Shown: positions 35,635-45,066 of the stretch, one piece after another
Layout: each line of letters opens with the position of its first letter
Position numbering within the stretch: position 1 is the stretch's first letter
NCBI GenBank assembly: GCA_002431395.1
Contig: DJEU01000038.1
Coordinates: 39,118-103,117, forward strand
Direction: 5' to 3'
Source: Lachnoclostridium sp. UBA5890
GTDB taxonomy: Bacteria; Bacillota; Clostridia; Lachnospirales; Lachnospiraceae
Length of the DNA: 64,000 nucleotides
The notes under the pieces: generated by a model
The model's input: the letters and a program-made list of their open reading frames with translations, nothing else
Databases searched by the model: none
Told to the model about the DNA's origin: nothing
Program-made: the position numbers and the translations under genes

Positions 35635-36438
35635 ATGAGTGAAGGTAAAGGAACGAATTTTTTTGATAAATTGAAAACGGATAAGAAATTTCGATTTGAG
35701 TTTATTATGGCCATATGGTCTGGTATCGTGGGGATTGCTCTCGTGATCGGACTGGTTTTTGTAGGAAAGACGTTTTTCTTTGGAAAGAAAGTGGTTGACA
35801 GCGGAGATCTCGAGGACAAACCGGCTGTTGTGACCGAGCAGGCTGTGGATGCCGAAGAGACCCCGGCACCATATGATTCTGCGATTGTCAGTGGAAATGA
35901 AGAAGATTTTCAGGATGACGAGGAAGACGTGGATGATGATCTGAAGGATGCAAAGGTGGCTTATGCGACGACCGTTGTTAATCTTCGAAGTGAGGCTGCT
36001 TTGACGGCAGATGTTATTGCCAAGCTTCAGACAGGAGATAAAGTGACGATTCTAGAATATGGAAAAGAGTGGACGAAGGTAGAAGTAAATGGAACGCAGG
36101 GTTATATCAGTACAATTTATCTGAGTACGAAGAAACCGGCAGAGGAGCCGACTGCAACCCCGGCTCCAAGAACAACTTCGGCACCGAAGGCTACGGCAAC
36201 ACCAAAACCGACAAAACGCCCGAAAGTGACAAAGAAACCAAAAACTACAAAAACACCTGCGACACATACACCAACACATACGCCGCAGGCAACTCAGGCA
36301 CCGCAGGAGACTGTGACACCGGAACCAACGAAAGCACCGGAGCCGACAAAGGCACCGGAACCAACGAAGGCGCCGGAACCAGAAAAAACACCGGAACCGG
36401 AAAAAACACCGGATCAGACTTCCACACAGGAAGGATAA
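35635..36438 (+). CDS. Membrane-anchored SH3-domain protein with Thr/Pro-rich tail
   Basis: A 267-residue protein with a cytoplasmic N-terminus, one transmembrane helix (~22-45), an acidic linker, and an extracellular bacterial SH3 (SH3_3) domain (~105-165; VVNLRSEAALTADVIAKLQTG, then WTKVEVNGTQGYI). The long Thr/Pro/Ala/Lys tail (~170-267) has five 18-bp repeats. Bacterial SH3 domains commonly bind cell-wall peptides, so a wall-spanning role is likely but unproven. ATG 35635 is used because AAGGAG at 35619-35624 is too close to the ATG at 35626. It is divergent from lexA and 15 bp before mutS. Confidence 0.82.
   Translation: MSEGKGTNFFDKLKTDKKFRFEFIMAIWSGIVGIALVIGLVFVGKTFFFGKKVVDSGDLEDKPAVVTEQAVDAEETPAPYDSAIVSGNEEDFQDDEEDVDDDLKDAKVAYATTVVNLRSEAALTADVIAKLQTGDKVTILEYGKEWTKVEVNGTQGYISTIYLSTKKPAEEPTATPAPRTTSAPKATATPKPTKRPKVTKKPKTTKTPATHTPTHTPQATQAPQETVTPEPTKAPEPTKAPEPTKAPEPEKTPEPEKTPDQTSTQEG
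36319..36408 (+). repeat. Five 18-bp repeats encoding PEPTKA/PEPEKT
   Basis: Five adjacent 18-bp units (36319, 36337, 36355, 36373, 36391) each encode a PEPxKx hexapeptide; three read PEPTKA and two PEPEKT. They form the Pro/Thr-rich tail of the SH3 protein, a spacer-like region likely to vary in length. Confidence 0.9.
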
Positions 36439-36453
36439 AGAAGGAGACGACCA

Positions 36454-39105
36454 ATGGAAGAACAGCTTACCCCCATGATGCAGAAGTATCTTGAGACAAA
36501 GAATGAGTACAAAGATTGTATCCTGTTTTACCGTCTGGGTGATTTCTATGAAATGTTTTTTGAAGATGCGAAATGTGCATCAAAAGAATTGGAATTAACT
36601 CTTACCGGAAAGAGTTGTGGATTAAAAGAAAGGGCACCCATGTGTGGTGTCCCATTTCATTCTGCAGAAGGATATATTACCCGTTTGGTTTCCAAAGGAT
36701 ATAAAGTGGCAATATGTGAACAGGTGGAAGACCCAAAACTGGCAAAGGGACTTGTAAAAAGAGAAGTTGTGCGGATTGTTACCCCGGGAACCAACTGCAA
36801 TCTGGAAGCGTTAGATGAATCTAAGAACAATTACCTGATGGGTGTTGTTGCGATGGATGACTTGTTTGGCATTTCTGTTGTTGATGTGACGACAGGAGAA
36901 TATCGTCTGACCGAAGTAGACAACCTCGGAAAACTTCTTGATGAAATTAATAAATTTATGCCAAGTGAACTCATTTGCAATGAGTCTTTTTATATTAGCG
37001 GAGTTGATATTGAAGATTTGAAAGAGCGGCTTGGAATCTCCATCTCCTCTCTGGCACCGCATTATTTTGATCAAGAATGCTGTAAAAAATCATTGTGCCG
37101 TCATTTTTCCGTTCAGACATTGGACGGACTGGGACTGGCAGATTATTCGGTAGGAATTACGGCGGCAGGTGCGGTTATGGAGTACCTTGAAGAGACACAG
37201 AAGACTTCGCTTGCCCATATCTTGGAACTGATTCCCTATAAAGTGGGAAAATATATGTTGTTAGACCGCAATACACGCCGAAATTTGGAACTTGTAGAGA
37301 CACTTCGGGAAAAGAAAAAAAGAGGCTCACTTTTGTGGGTTCTTGACCGGACACGGACAGCGATGGGAGCACGAAAACTTCGAAGTACGCTGGAACAGCC
37401 ATTTATTCAAAAGGAAGAGATTTTAAAGCGCTTTGATGCGATTGATGAATTAAATGCAAATATGATCACACGGGAGGAACTCAGAGAATATCTGAATCCG
37501 ATCTACGATCTTGAGAGACTGCTTAGTAAGATCAGTTATAAGTCAGCAAACCCAAGAGATTTTATTGCATTAAAAAGTTCATTGGAGATGCTGCCGCCGA
37601 TCCGTTTTTTGTGTTCTAATTTTAAAAGCCGGTTATTTGCGGAAATTTTAGATGAATTAGATCCCTTAGAGGATATTTGCAAACGGATTACCGATGCAAT
37701 CACAGAAGAACCGCCACTTGCTATGCACGATGGAGGGATTATCCGCGATGGTTATGATGAGCAGGTGGACAAACTCCGCAAAGCCAAATCCGAGGGGAAA
37801 GACTGGCTTCTCCAGTTGGAGGCCGAAGAGCGGGAAAAGACAGGAATAAAAAATCTGAAAGTGAAATACAACCGTGTATTTGGCTATTATTTGGATGTGA
37901 CAAATTCCTATAAAGACCTTGTGCCGGCTGACTGGGTACGCAAGCAGACACTTGCAAATTCAGAACGTTATACGACAGAAAAATTAAAAGAGTTAGAAGA
38001 TGTCGTTTTGGGAGCGGAAGATAAATTGTATAATCTGGAATACCAGTTATTCTGCAGCATACGAGATCATGTGTTTACACAGGTTGACCGTATCCAGCGT
38101 ACGGCGAAGGCGATTGCGATGTTAGACATGATGGCAAGTCTTGCACTTGTATCGGAAAAGAATAATTATGTGCGTCCGACTCTCAATGATGAGGGAATCA
38201 TCAATATTAAGGAAGGACGTCATCCGGTCATTGAACAGATGATTGACCACGATATGTTTATTTCCAACGGAACCTATCTCGATGAGGATTCTCACCGCGT
38301 TGTCATCATCACAGGACCGAATATGGCAGGAAAATCTACCTATATGCGTCAGACAGCACTGATTACGTTGATGGCACAGATTGGATGTTTTGTTCCGGCT
38401 GCGTCGGCGGACCTTTCTGTGGTGGATCGTATTTTTACCCGTGTAGGAGCATCCGATGATCTGGCGAGCGGACAAAGTACATTTATGGTAGAAATGACAG
38501 AAGTTGCCAATATTTTACACAATGCGACAAAGGACAGTCTGATCATTTTAGATGAGATCGGGCGAGGAACGTCTACGTTTGATGGACTCAGCATCGCGTG
38601 GGCAGTGGTAGAACATATTGTAGATAAAAAGAATATTGGGGCGAAGACATTATTTGCAACCCATTATCATGAACTTACCGAGCTTGAAGGAAAACTGGAA
38701 GGCGTTCAGAATTACTGTATTGCCGTAAAAGAAGATGGGGAAGATATTGTATTTCTCCGTAAAATCGTAAAAGGTGGAGCAGATAAAAGTTATGGGATTC
38801 AAGTGGCAAAACTTGCCGGTGTTCCGGAAAGTGTGCTGGTCCGCGCCAGAGAAATTGCAGAAGAACTCGAAGGCGGAGATGGTTTGTCTGTGATCCGTAT
38901 TCCGGAGAGACAGGAACAGGAGCAACTGCCGGAGAAAAAGGTCTCTTCCGGGATGAATCAGCTTTCCATCTTTGATGCGGTGACCACTTTCCATTCGGAA
39001 GATATTTTATTTGAACTGCGGGACATTGACCTTTCCCGTGTGACACCGATGGATGCGATGAATTTGGTATATAAATGGCAGAACGAATTAAAAGATAAAT
39101 GGTAA
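36454..39105 (+). CDS. mutS: DNA mismatch repair protein MutS
   Basis: An 883-residue mismatch-recognition ATPase. The N-terminal mismatch-binding domain has the Phe-x-Glu motif in RLGDFYEMFFEDA (~25-38). Connector, core and clamp domains follow, and the C-terminal ABC ATPase has Walker A GPNMAGKSTYM (~625), DEIGRGTSTFDG and ATHYHEL. It is full length. It begins 15 bp after the SH3 gene with AAGGAG and is followed 13 bp later by mutL. Confidence 0.97.
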   Translation: MEEQLTPMMQKYLETKNEYKDCILFYRLGDFYEMFFEDAKCASKELELTLTGKSCGLKERAPMCGVPFHSAEGYITRLVSKGYKVAICEQVEDPKLAKGLVKREVVRIVTPGTNCNLEALDESKNNYLMGVVAMDDLFGISVVDVTTGEYRLTEVDNLGKLLDEINKFMPSELICNESFYISGVDIEDLKERLGISISSLAPHYFDQECCKKSLCRHFSVQTLDGLGLADYSVGITAAGAVMEYLEETQKTSLAHILELIPYKVGKYMLLDRNTRRNLELVETLREKKKRGSLLWVLDRTRTAMGARKLRSTLEQPFIQKEEILKRFDAIDELNANMITREELREYLNPIYDLERLLSKISYKSANPRDFIALKSSLEMLPPIRFLCSNFKSRLFAEILDELDPLEDICKRITDAITEEPPLAMHDGGIIRDGYDEQVDKLRKAKSEGKDWLLQLEAEEREKTGIKNLKVKYNRVFGYYLDVTNSYKDLVPADWVRKQTLANSERYTTEKLKELEDVVLGAEDKLYNLEYQLFCSIRDHVFTQVDRIQRTAKAIAMLDMMASLALVSEKNNYVRPTLNDEGIINIKEGRHPVIEQMIDHDMFISNGTYLDEDSHRVVIITGPNMAGKSTYMRQTALITLMAQIGCFVPAASADLSVVDRIFTRVGASDDLASGQSTFMVEMTEVANILHNATKDSLIILDEIGRGTSTFDGLSIAWAVVEHIVDKKNIGAKTLFATHYHELTELEGKLEGVQNYCIAVKEDGEDIVFLRKIVKGGADKSYGIQVAKLAGVPESVLVRAREIAEELEGGDGLSVIRIPERQEQEQLPEKKVSSGMNQLSIFDAVTTFHSEDILFELRDIDLSRVTPMDAMNLVYKWQNELKDKW

Positions 39106-39118
39106 GGAGTGTGATTGG

Positions 39119-40957
39119 ATGATACAGCTTTTGGATCCATCTACGATCGATAAGATCGCGGCAGGGGAAGTTGTAGAGCGCCCTGCTGCCGTTGTAAAAG
39201 AACTTGTGGAAAACGCAATTGATGCGGGGGCGAATGCCATCACGGTCGAGATCAAGGAGGGCGGCATTTCCTTTATACGAATTACAGATAACGGATGCGG
39301 GATTGCAAGAGGAGAAATTCCGATGGCATTTACCCGCCACGCGACAAGTAAAATAAAAAATATAGAAGACCTTCTTACGATTCACAGTCTGGGATTTCGT
39401 GGGGAGGCTCTTTCTAGTGTGGCGGCTGTGGCGCAGGTGGAATTGATCACAAAACGTGAAGAGGATCTGATCGGATGCCGTTATGAGATCCATGGTGGCA
39501 AAGAGGTCGCAAACGAAGAAGTAGGATGTCCGGATGGCTCCACTTTTTTAATAAGAAATCTGTTTTACAATACACCGGTCCGGGCCAAATTTTTGAAAAC
39601 AAAAACGACAGAAGGCGGCTATATCAGTGAAGTGATGCTGCATTTTACATTGTCGCATCCGGAAATCCGTTTCCGCTTTATCTGGGATGGAAAAACCAAA
39701 ATACAGACTTCGGGAAACGGCAATGTAAAAGACAATATTTACCAGCAGTTTGGATCGGATATCACAAAAGCAATTTTGCCGATCTGCGTGGAAAAAAACG
39801 GAATGAAATTGGAAGGATTTGTAGGGAAGCCGGAGATTTCCAGAGGAACAAGAAGCTTTATGTATTATTATATCAATGGACGGTATATCAAAAGTCCGAT
39901 TGTCACGAAAGCAATTGAGACTGCGTACGAAGGATTTACGATGACAAACCGATTTCCGTTCGTGGTATTGTTTTTGACAATTGACAGTGCTTTTTTGGAT
40001 GTTAATGTACATCCGACGAAAATGGAAGTCCGCTTTATGAATCAGGAAGAAGTGTTTGAACTTTTTCAGAAAGAGATTCATCAGGTGCTGCATGAGGCGA
40101 CACTGATTCCGAAAGTAGTACCGGGAAAAGAAGAAAAGAAACCGTTATCTGCACAGGTTCCGGAACCGCTTAAGAATCCGGCACCGGAACCGTTTGAACG
40201 AAAACGAATCGAAGAGACAAAAAAAGCAGAAGTGAAAGAAACTGGGAAAAGTGAAGCGAAACAAGAACCTCTGCCGGTAAACAGGTCGGTGATCCCACCG
40301 CGGGAAGAGCAGCCACAGGTAAAATACGAGCAGCAGTCCTTTTTCAAAAACGAGATGCTGGCAGAAGAGGACCGTATTAAGTTTCGCTTGATCGGTCAAG
40401 TGTTTGGAACATATTGGATGATTGAATACGGAGAAGAAATGCTGATCATTGACCAGCATGCGGCACACGAAAAGATTTTGTATGAGCAGTTGATGGAAGA
40501 GCTTGCGGAGAATCATGTGTACAGCCAGAATCTGGTAACTCCGCTTTTGATCTCGCTTACGCACAAGGAGAAGGAAATGCTCGGTAAGTGCAAAGAAGCA
40601 TTTTCCAAACTTGGATTTGAGATTGAGGAATTTGGTGGGGATGAATACGCAATTGTGGCTGTTCCGTCGCATTTTCTGCACCTGGTAAGCAAAGATCTGT
40701 TTTATAGTATCTTGGATGAATTGATTGAAAATCCGATGGCAGACCGGATTGAAAAGATTACAGACCGTTGTGCTACCATTTCCTGTAAAGCAGCGGTAAA
40801 AGGAAATCATACGCTGTCCTTTGCCGAAGCCAATGAACTGATCGATAAGATGCTGCATGCGAAAGATCCGTATCACTGCCCGCATGGCAGACCGACCACA
40901 ATTTCCATGTCGAAAAAAGAATTTGAAAAGAAATTTAAGAGGATTGTATCAGGATGA
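39119..40957 (+). CDS. mutL: DNA mismatch repair protein MutL (endonuclease type)
   Basis: A 612-residue GHKL ATPase acting with MutS. N-terminal motifs NAIDAGA, DNGCGI and GFRGEALSSVA are intact. A Pro/Glu/Lys-rich linker spans ~335-420. The C-terminal domain has DQHAAHEKILYE (DQHAxxExxxxE metal motif) and CPHGRPT, so it should have the nicking activity seen in bacteria without MutH. The stop overlaps the miaA start (ATGA). Confidence 0.96.
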   Translation: MIQLLDPSTIDKIAAGEVVERPAAVVKELVENAIDAGANAITVEIKEGGISFIRITDNGCGIARGEIPMAFTRHATSKIKNIEDLLTIHSLGFRGEALSSVAAVAQVELITKREEDLIGCRYEIHGGKEVANEEVGCPDGSTFLIRNLFYNTPVRAKFLKTKTTEGGYISEVMLHFTLSHPEIRFRFIWDGKTKIQTSGNGNVKDNIYQQFGSDITKAILPICVEKNGMKLEGFVGKPEISRGTRSFMYYYINGRYIKSPIVTKAIETAYEGFTMTNRFPFVVLFLTIDSAFLDVNVHPTKMEVRFMNQEEVFELFQKEIHQVLHEATLIPKVVPGKEEKKPLSAQVPEPLKNPAPEPFERKRIEETKKAEVKETGKSEAKQEPLPVNRSVIPPREEQPQVKYEQQSFFKNEMLAEEDRIKFRLIGQVFGTYWMIEYGEEMLIIDQHAAHEKILYEQLMEELAENHVYSQNLVTPLLISLTHKEKEMLGKCKEAFSKLGFEIEEFGGDEYAIVAVPSHFLHLVSKDLFYSILDELIENPMADRIEKITDRCATISCKAAVKGNHTLSFAEANELIDKMLHAKDPYHCPHGRPTTISMSKKEFEKKFKRIVSG

Positions 40958-41895
40958 AAAAACCTATTATTATTTTGACTGGTCCGACTGCTGTCGGGAA
41001 AACCAAAGCTTCGATCGAGCTTGCACAAAAAATCGGCGGAGAGATCATATCGGCGGACTCGATGCAGGTATATCAAAAAATGGATATTGGGACGGCGAAG
41101 ATCACCTCGGAAGAAATGCAGGGAGTACCACATCATCTGGTGGATATTCTTCCGGTTGAGGAACCGTTTCATGTATATGAATTTCAGCAGCTGGCGAAAA
41201 AAAGTCTGGAAAAGATCTACCAAAACGGACACATTCCGATCGTCGTCGGAGGAACCGGATTTTACATTCAGGCGTTGCTGTATGATGTGCAGTTTCAGGA
41301 AGAGCACGAAGGAAGCAGTTATCGCAGAGAATTAGAAGAAATTGCCAAGAACAAAGGCGCGGAGGTGCTCCATGAGCGGTTAAAAAAAGTCGATCCTGAA
41401 TCTGCAGAAGCCATTCATAAAAACAATGTAAAGCGGGTCATACGTGCACTTGAATATTATGAAGAGACAGGAAATCCGATTTCTGCGCACAATAAAGAAC
41501 AGCGAGAGAATGAGTCACCGTATAACTTTTTGTATGTCGTTCTGACGATGGACCGAAAGAAACTGTATACTCGCATTAACCAGCGGGTGGACCAGATGGC
41601 AGAACAGGGACTGGTGGAGGAAGTGACCAGACTTCACGACGAAGGATATGGAAAAGGACTGACTTCGATGCAGGCAATCGGTTATAAAGAATGGTTCCCA
41701 TTTTTTGAGGGAAACTGTTCCAAAGAAGAGGTCATCGAACAAATAAAAAAAGACACCAGACATTTTGCAAAGCGGCAGCTTACGTGGTTTCGGCGGGAAC
41801 GTGACGTGCAAATGATTGACAAAGATCAGTTTGCCACGGAGAGTGACATTGTGGAAGAAATCATAAGGCTGGCAAAAGAGAAGGGAATTTTATAA
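40954..41895 (+). CDS. miaA: tRNA dimethylallyltransferase
   Basis: A 313-residue enzyme that adds a dimethylallyl group to A37 of tRNAs reading U-starting codons. The P-loop GPTAVGKTKASIELA, SADSMQVY and GGTGFYIQALL are diagnostic. The frequent mutL-miaA order is retained with translational coupling. Its prenyl donor comes from the isoprenoid pathway represented here by dxr and ispG. Confidence 0.96.
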   Translation: MKKPIIILTGPTAVGKTKASIELAQKIGGEIISADSMQVYQKMDIGTAKITSEEMQGVPHHLVDILPVEEPFHVYEFQQLAKKSLEKIYQNGHIPIVVGGTGFYIQALLYDVQFQEEHEGSSYRRELEEIAKNKGAEVLHERLKKVDPESAEAIHKNNVKRVIRALEYYEETGNPISAHNKEQRENESPYNFLYVVLTMDRKKLYTRINQRVDQMAEQGLVEEVTRLHDEGYGKGLTSMQAIGYKEWFPFFEGNCSKEEVIEQIKKDTRHFAKRQLTWFRRERDVQMIDKDQFATESDIVEEIIRLAKEKGIL

Positions 41896-41914
41896 CGAAA
41901 AGAAGGAGAATATT

Positions 41915-43219
41915 ATGCTGGAGACAGAAGAACGAAAAAAGATGTATGAACAGGCGGGAATCAGTGCGCCTGTATTTGAATATGGAGAGAAGATCTGTAC
42001 ATCGCTCAAAGAGCGCTTTGAAGCCATCGATGAAATGGCAGAGTATAATCAGTTAAAGGTGATGCAGGCGTTTCATAAAAACCGTGTCAGCGCCGAGCAT
42101 ATGTATGGAACGACAGGATACGGGTATGATGACAGTGGACGTGATACATTGGAAAAGGTGTATGCCGATATTTTTCATGCCGAAGATGCTTTGGTAAGAA
42201 CACAGATTACTTGTGGAACCCACGCATTGACATTGGCACTTTCGTCCATTCTTCGACCGGGAGATGAACTGTTATCGCCGGTTGGCAAGCCTTATGATAC
42301 GTTAGAGGGGATCATCGGAATCAATGGAAAAAGCGAGCCGGGATCCCTGCGTGAATTTGGAATCACGTATGCACAGGTGGATCTTTTGGAAGACAGTGCC
42401 ATCGATTATTCAGGCATTGAAAAAGCATTAAATGAGCGAACCAAATTGGTTACGATCCAGCGCTCCAAAGGGTATGCGATGCGCAAAACGTTGTCCGTGA
42501 AACAGATCGGAGAGATCATTTCTTTTGTGAAGGAACGCCGTCCGGATGTGATCTGCATGGTAGACAACTGTTATGGAGAATTTGTAGACCGGATCGAACC
42601 GTCGGATGTCGGTGCAGATCTTGTGGTCGGTTCCCTGATCAAAAATCTGGGAGGCGGCATTGCGCCGATGGGCGGCTATCTTGTCGGAAGAAAAGATATC
42701 ATTGAACTGGCGGCAAATCGTCTTACGGCACCTGGACTGGGAAAAGAAGTCGGAGCTTCGCTGGAAGTGAATCGTTCTTTTTATCAGGGACTGTTTTTTG
42801 CGCCACAGGTCGTAGCAAGTGCATTGAAATCTGCGATTTTTGCAGCAAATCTTTATGAAAATCTTGGCTTTGAGACAAGCCCGGGAAAAGATGAGGAGAG
42901 AAATGACATCATTCAGGCTGTTGCCCTTGGGTCACCGGAGCGGATCATTGCGTTCTGCCGGGGAATCCAGGCGGGATCACCGGTGGACAGTTACGTGGCA
43001 CCGGAACCGTATGCGATGCCGGGATATCACAGCGACGTTATTATGGCGGCTGGAAATTTTATTCAGGGATCCTCCATCGAATTGAGTGCCGATGCCCCGA
43101 TCGAACCGCCGTATAGTGTGTATTTTCAAGGTGGACTTACGTGGCAGCATGGAAAATATGGAATTTTAATGTCGCTTCAGAAGATGGTAGACGAAAAAAT
43201 TGTCGAACTACCAAAATAA
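41915..43219 (+). CDS. PLP-dependent methionine gamma-lyase-like (aluminium resistance family) protein
   Basis: A 434-residue fold-type I PLP enzyme of the family annotated as methionine gamma-lyase family or aluminium resistance protein. The expected PLP Lys lies in GSLIKNLGGGIAPMGGYLVG (~250). The conserved TYG-like segment TTGYGYDDSGRDTLEKVYA (~68) and VDNCYGEF are seen. Substrate is unproven; members resemble cystathionine/methionine lyases. It is 19 bp downstream of miaA with AAGGAG, a common order in Firmicutes. Confidence 0.88.
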   Translation: MLETEERKKMYEQAGISAPVFEYGEKICTSLKERFEAIDEMAEYNQLKVMQAFHKNRVSAEHMYGTTGYGYDDSGRDTLEKVYADIFHAEDALVRTQITCGTHALTLALSSILRPGDELLSPVGKPYDTLEGIIGINGKSEPGSLREFGITYAQVDLLEDSAIDYSGIEKALNERTKLVTIQRSKGYAMRKTLSVKQIGEIISFVKERRPDVICMVDNCYGEFVDRIEPSDVGADLVVGSLIKNLGGGIAPMGGYLVGRKDIIELAANRLTAPGLGKEVGASLEVNRSFYQGLFFAPQVVASALKSAIFAANLYENLGFETSPGKDEERNDIIQAVALGSPERIIAFCRGIQAGSPVDSYVAPEPYAMPGYHSDVIMAAGNFIQGSSIELSADAPIEPPYSVYFQGGLTWQHGKYGILMSLQKMVDEKIVELPK

Positions 43220-43326
43220 ATTGCGAAAAGTATGTGAATTTTATTGGCTTCTATATATACATTTTTGAAAATGTATGGTAAAATAATTTATGTATGGGTA
43301 GACAATGTGTAGAGTTAGGAGGCTGT

Positions 43327-44025
43327 ATGAGTCAACAATTTTGCACAATGAAAGAACTTCCGGTATCGGAACGTCCTTATGAAAAAGCAAAAGAACAAGG
43401 AGTGATGGCATTGTCCGATGCCGAGCTGCTTGCTGTTTTACTGAAAACAGGAACCCATGAAAAAAACAGTGTGGAACTGGCAAGGGAAGTGCTTACATTG
43501 CACCCGGTGCACAAGGGCCTGATGGGGCTTTATTATCTGACAGACAAGCAGTTGAAAAAAGTTTGTGGCATCGGAGAAGTCAAAGCCATTCAGCTGCAAT
43601 GCATGGCTGAGCTGTCAAAACGGCTTGCCAGACAGCGGAAACCGGAGCGCGAGAGGTTTGATTCGCCGGAGTATATCGCAAAATACTTTATGGAAGAGAT
43701 GCGCACACTGGAAACAGAGCAGACAAGAGTGCTGTATTTGGACAACCGCTGCCGGCTGATTCATTGCGAGCGGATTTTCAGTGGTTCCGTTGCAACTTGT
43801 GTTCTGCATCCAAGAGAAGTCTTGAAAAAAGGGCTTCAATACGATGCATCCTGTTTTGTACTGATACATAACCATCCAAGTGGAGATCCGACCCCGAGTC
43901 AGGCCGATCTGGATGCGACGATACGTATGAAAAAAGCCGGAGAAATGATAGGAATTTCATTACTGGATCATTTGATTCTTGGAGATTATCAATATGTCAG
44001 CTTGAAAGAAAGAGGGCACATATGA
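43327..44025 (+). CDS. radC: RadC family (JAMM/MPN domain) protein
   Basis: A 232-residue protein with an N-terminal helix-hairpin-helix region (~1-95; GIGEVKAIQLQ) and a C-terminal MPN/JAMM domain with the metal motif in LIHNHPSGDPTPSQADLDAT. Despite the old name a role in recombinational repair is doubtful; the activity is unknown. ATG 43327 is chosen because TTAGGAGGC immediately precedes it and the frame opening at 43294 lacks a site. The 107 bp upstream contain an AT-rich perfect hairpin at ~43258-43277 and no gene. Confidence 0.92.
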   Translation: MSQQFCTMKELPVSERPYEKAKEQGVMALSDAELLAVLLKTGTHEKNSVELAREVLTLHPVHKGLMGLYYLTDKQLKKVCGIGEVKAIQLQCMAELSKRLARQRKPERERFDSPEYIAKYFMEEMRTLETEQTRVLYLDNRCRLIHCERIFSGSVATCVLHPREVLKKGLQYDASCFVLIHNHPSGDPTPSQADLDATIRMKKAGEMIGISLLDHLILGDYQYVSLKERGHI

Positions 44026-44055
44026 AGGACTATAAACATAGAGAGGATGAAGAAA

Positions 44056-45048
44056 ATGCTAGGAAAAGCAATCGGAATTGACTTTGGTACAAGTTCAATT
44101 AAAATTTATAAAAATGGAGAAGGTGTGATCTTACATCAAAAGAGTGTGATCGCCATTTACAAAAAAAATCATGTATTTGCTGTTGGCGACGAGGCTTTTG
44201 AAATGTATGAAAAAGCACCGGAAAATCTGGATGTTTCCTATCCAATCAAAAATGGTGTTATCGCGGATATCGGAAATATGCAGGCTTTGATCGATTACTT
44301 TTTTGCGGAACTTAATGGGAAAAAGAGATTCAAAGGAGCAGAATATTATATCGCTGTTCCGACGGATATTACCGAAGTAGAAAAGAGAGCTTATTTTGAT
44401 CTCATTGCCAATACAAACCTGAAATCGAAAAAAATTCATGTTGTGGAAAAACCGATTGCAGATGCACTGGGAATGAATCTTGATATTACAAAATCCACTG
44501 GTACTCTTGTGGTAGATATCGGTGCCAATACGGCGGAGATTTCGGTTCTTTCACTCGGAGGTATCGTGCTCAGCCGCTTGATCCCGGTTGGCGGAAACCG
44601 TTTCGATGAAGCGATCATCAATAAGATTAAGAAAGATATGAACTTTGTGATCGGGGAAAAGAGTGCTGAGGCAATCAAGAAAAATATTGCATCTGCTTAC
44701 GTAACCGACGCACAGATGGACATCTGCGGCCGAAATCTGGTAACCGGACTTCCAAGTGAAATCACAGTAACCGGAGAATGTGTGCATGAAGCACTGGCAG
44801 AGTTGTTCCAGAGTATCGTGGATTCCATTAAGATCATTTTGGAGCGCACACCACCGGAAATTTCTTCGGATATTTATAAGTCCGGACTTTATCTGACCGG
44901 AGGTTCCAGCCGGATTCAAGATCTTGGGCAGTTTATTTACGATGAACTTGGGTTAAAGGTAAATTTGTGCGAAGAACCGGAAAGTACAGTTATCATGGGG
45001 CTTGGTGCAGTGATCGAAGACCCACAGCTTGCAAAACTTGCTTTATAA
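44056..45048 (+). CDS. mreB: Actin-like rod-shape protein MreB
   Basis: A 330-residue bacterial actin that forms membrane-bound filaments directing cell elongation. The phosphate-1 motif GIDFGTSSIKIY, VVDIGANTAEISVLSLGG and YLTGGSSRI are typical. ATG 44056 is chosen over 44047 because GAGAGG lies directly against the earlier codon. It leads mreBCD-mrdA-minCDE-rodA. Confidence 0.95.
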   Translation: MLGKAIGIDFGTSSIKIYKNGEGVILHQKSVIAIYKKNHVFAVGDEAFEMYEKAPENLDVSYPIKNGVIADIGNMQALIDYFFAELNGKKRFKGAEYYIAVPTDITEVEKRAYFDLIANTNLKSKKIHVVEKPIADALGMNLDITKSTGTLVVDIGANTAEISVLSLGGIVLSRLIPVGGNRFDEAIINKIKKDMNFVIGEKSAEAIKKNIASAYVTDAQMDICGRNLVTGLPSEITVTGECVHEALAELFQSIVDSIKIILERTPPEISSDIYKSGLYLTGGSSRIQDLGQFIYDELGLKVNLCEEPESTVIMGLGAVIEDPQLAKLAL

Positions 45049-45066
45049 GCAGAATGGAGACAGGCG

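Noticed and set aside
38675..39493. 272-codon open frame on the - strand across mutS/mutL
   Set aside because: Opposes two intact conserved genes; no family resemblance.
43258..43277. Terminator after the methionine gamma-lyase-like gene
   Set aside because: A perfect AT-rich hairpin is present but is not followed by a T run.
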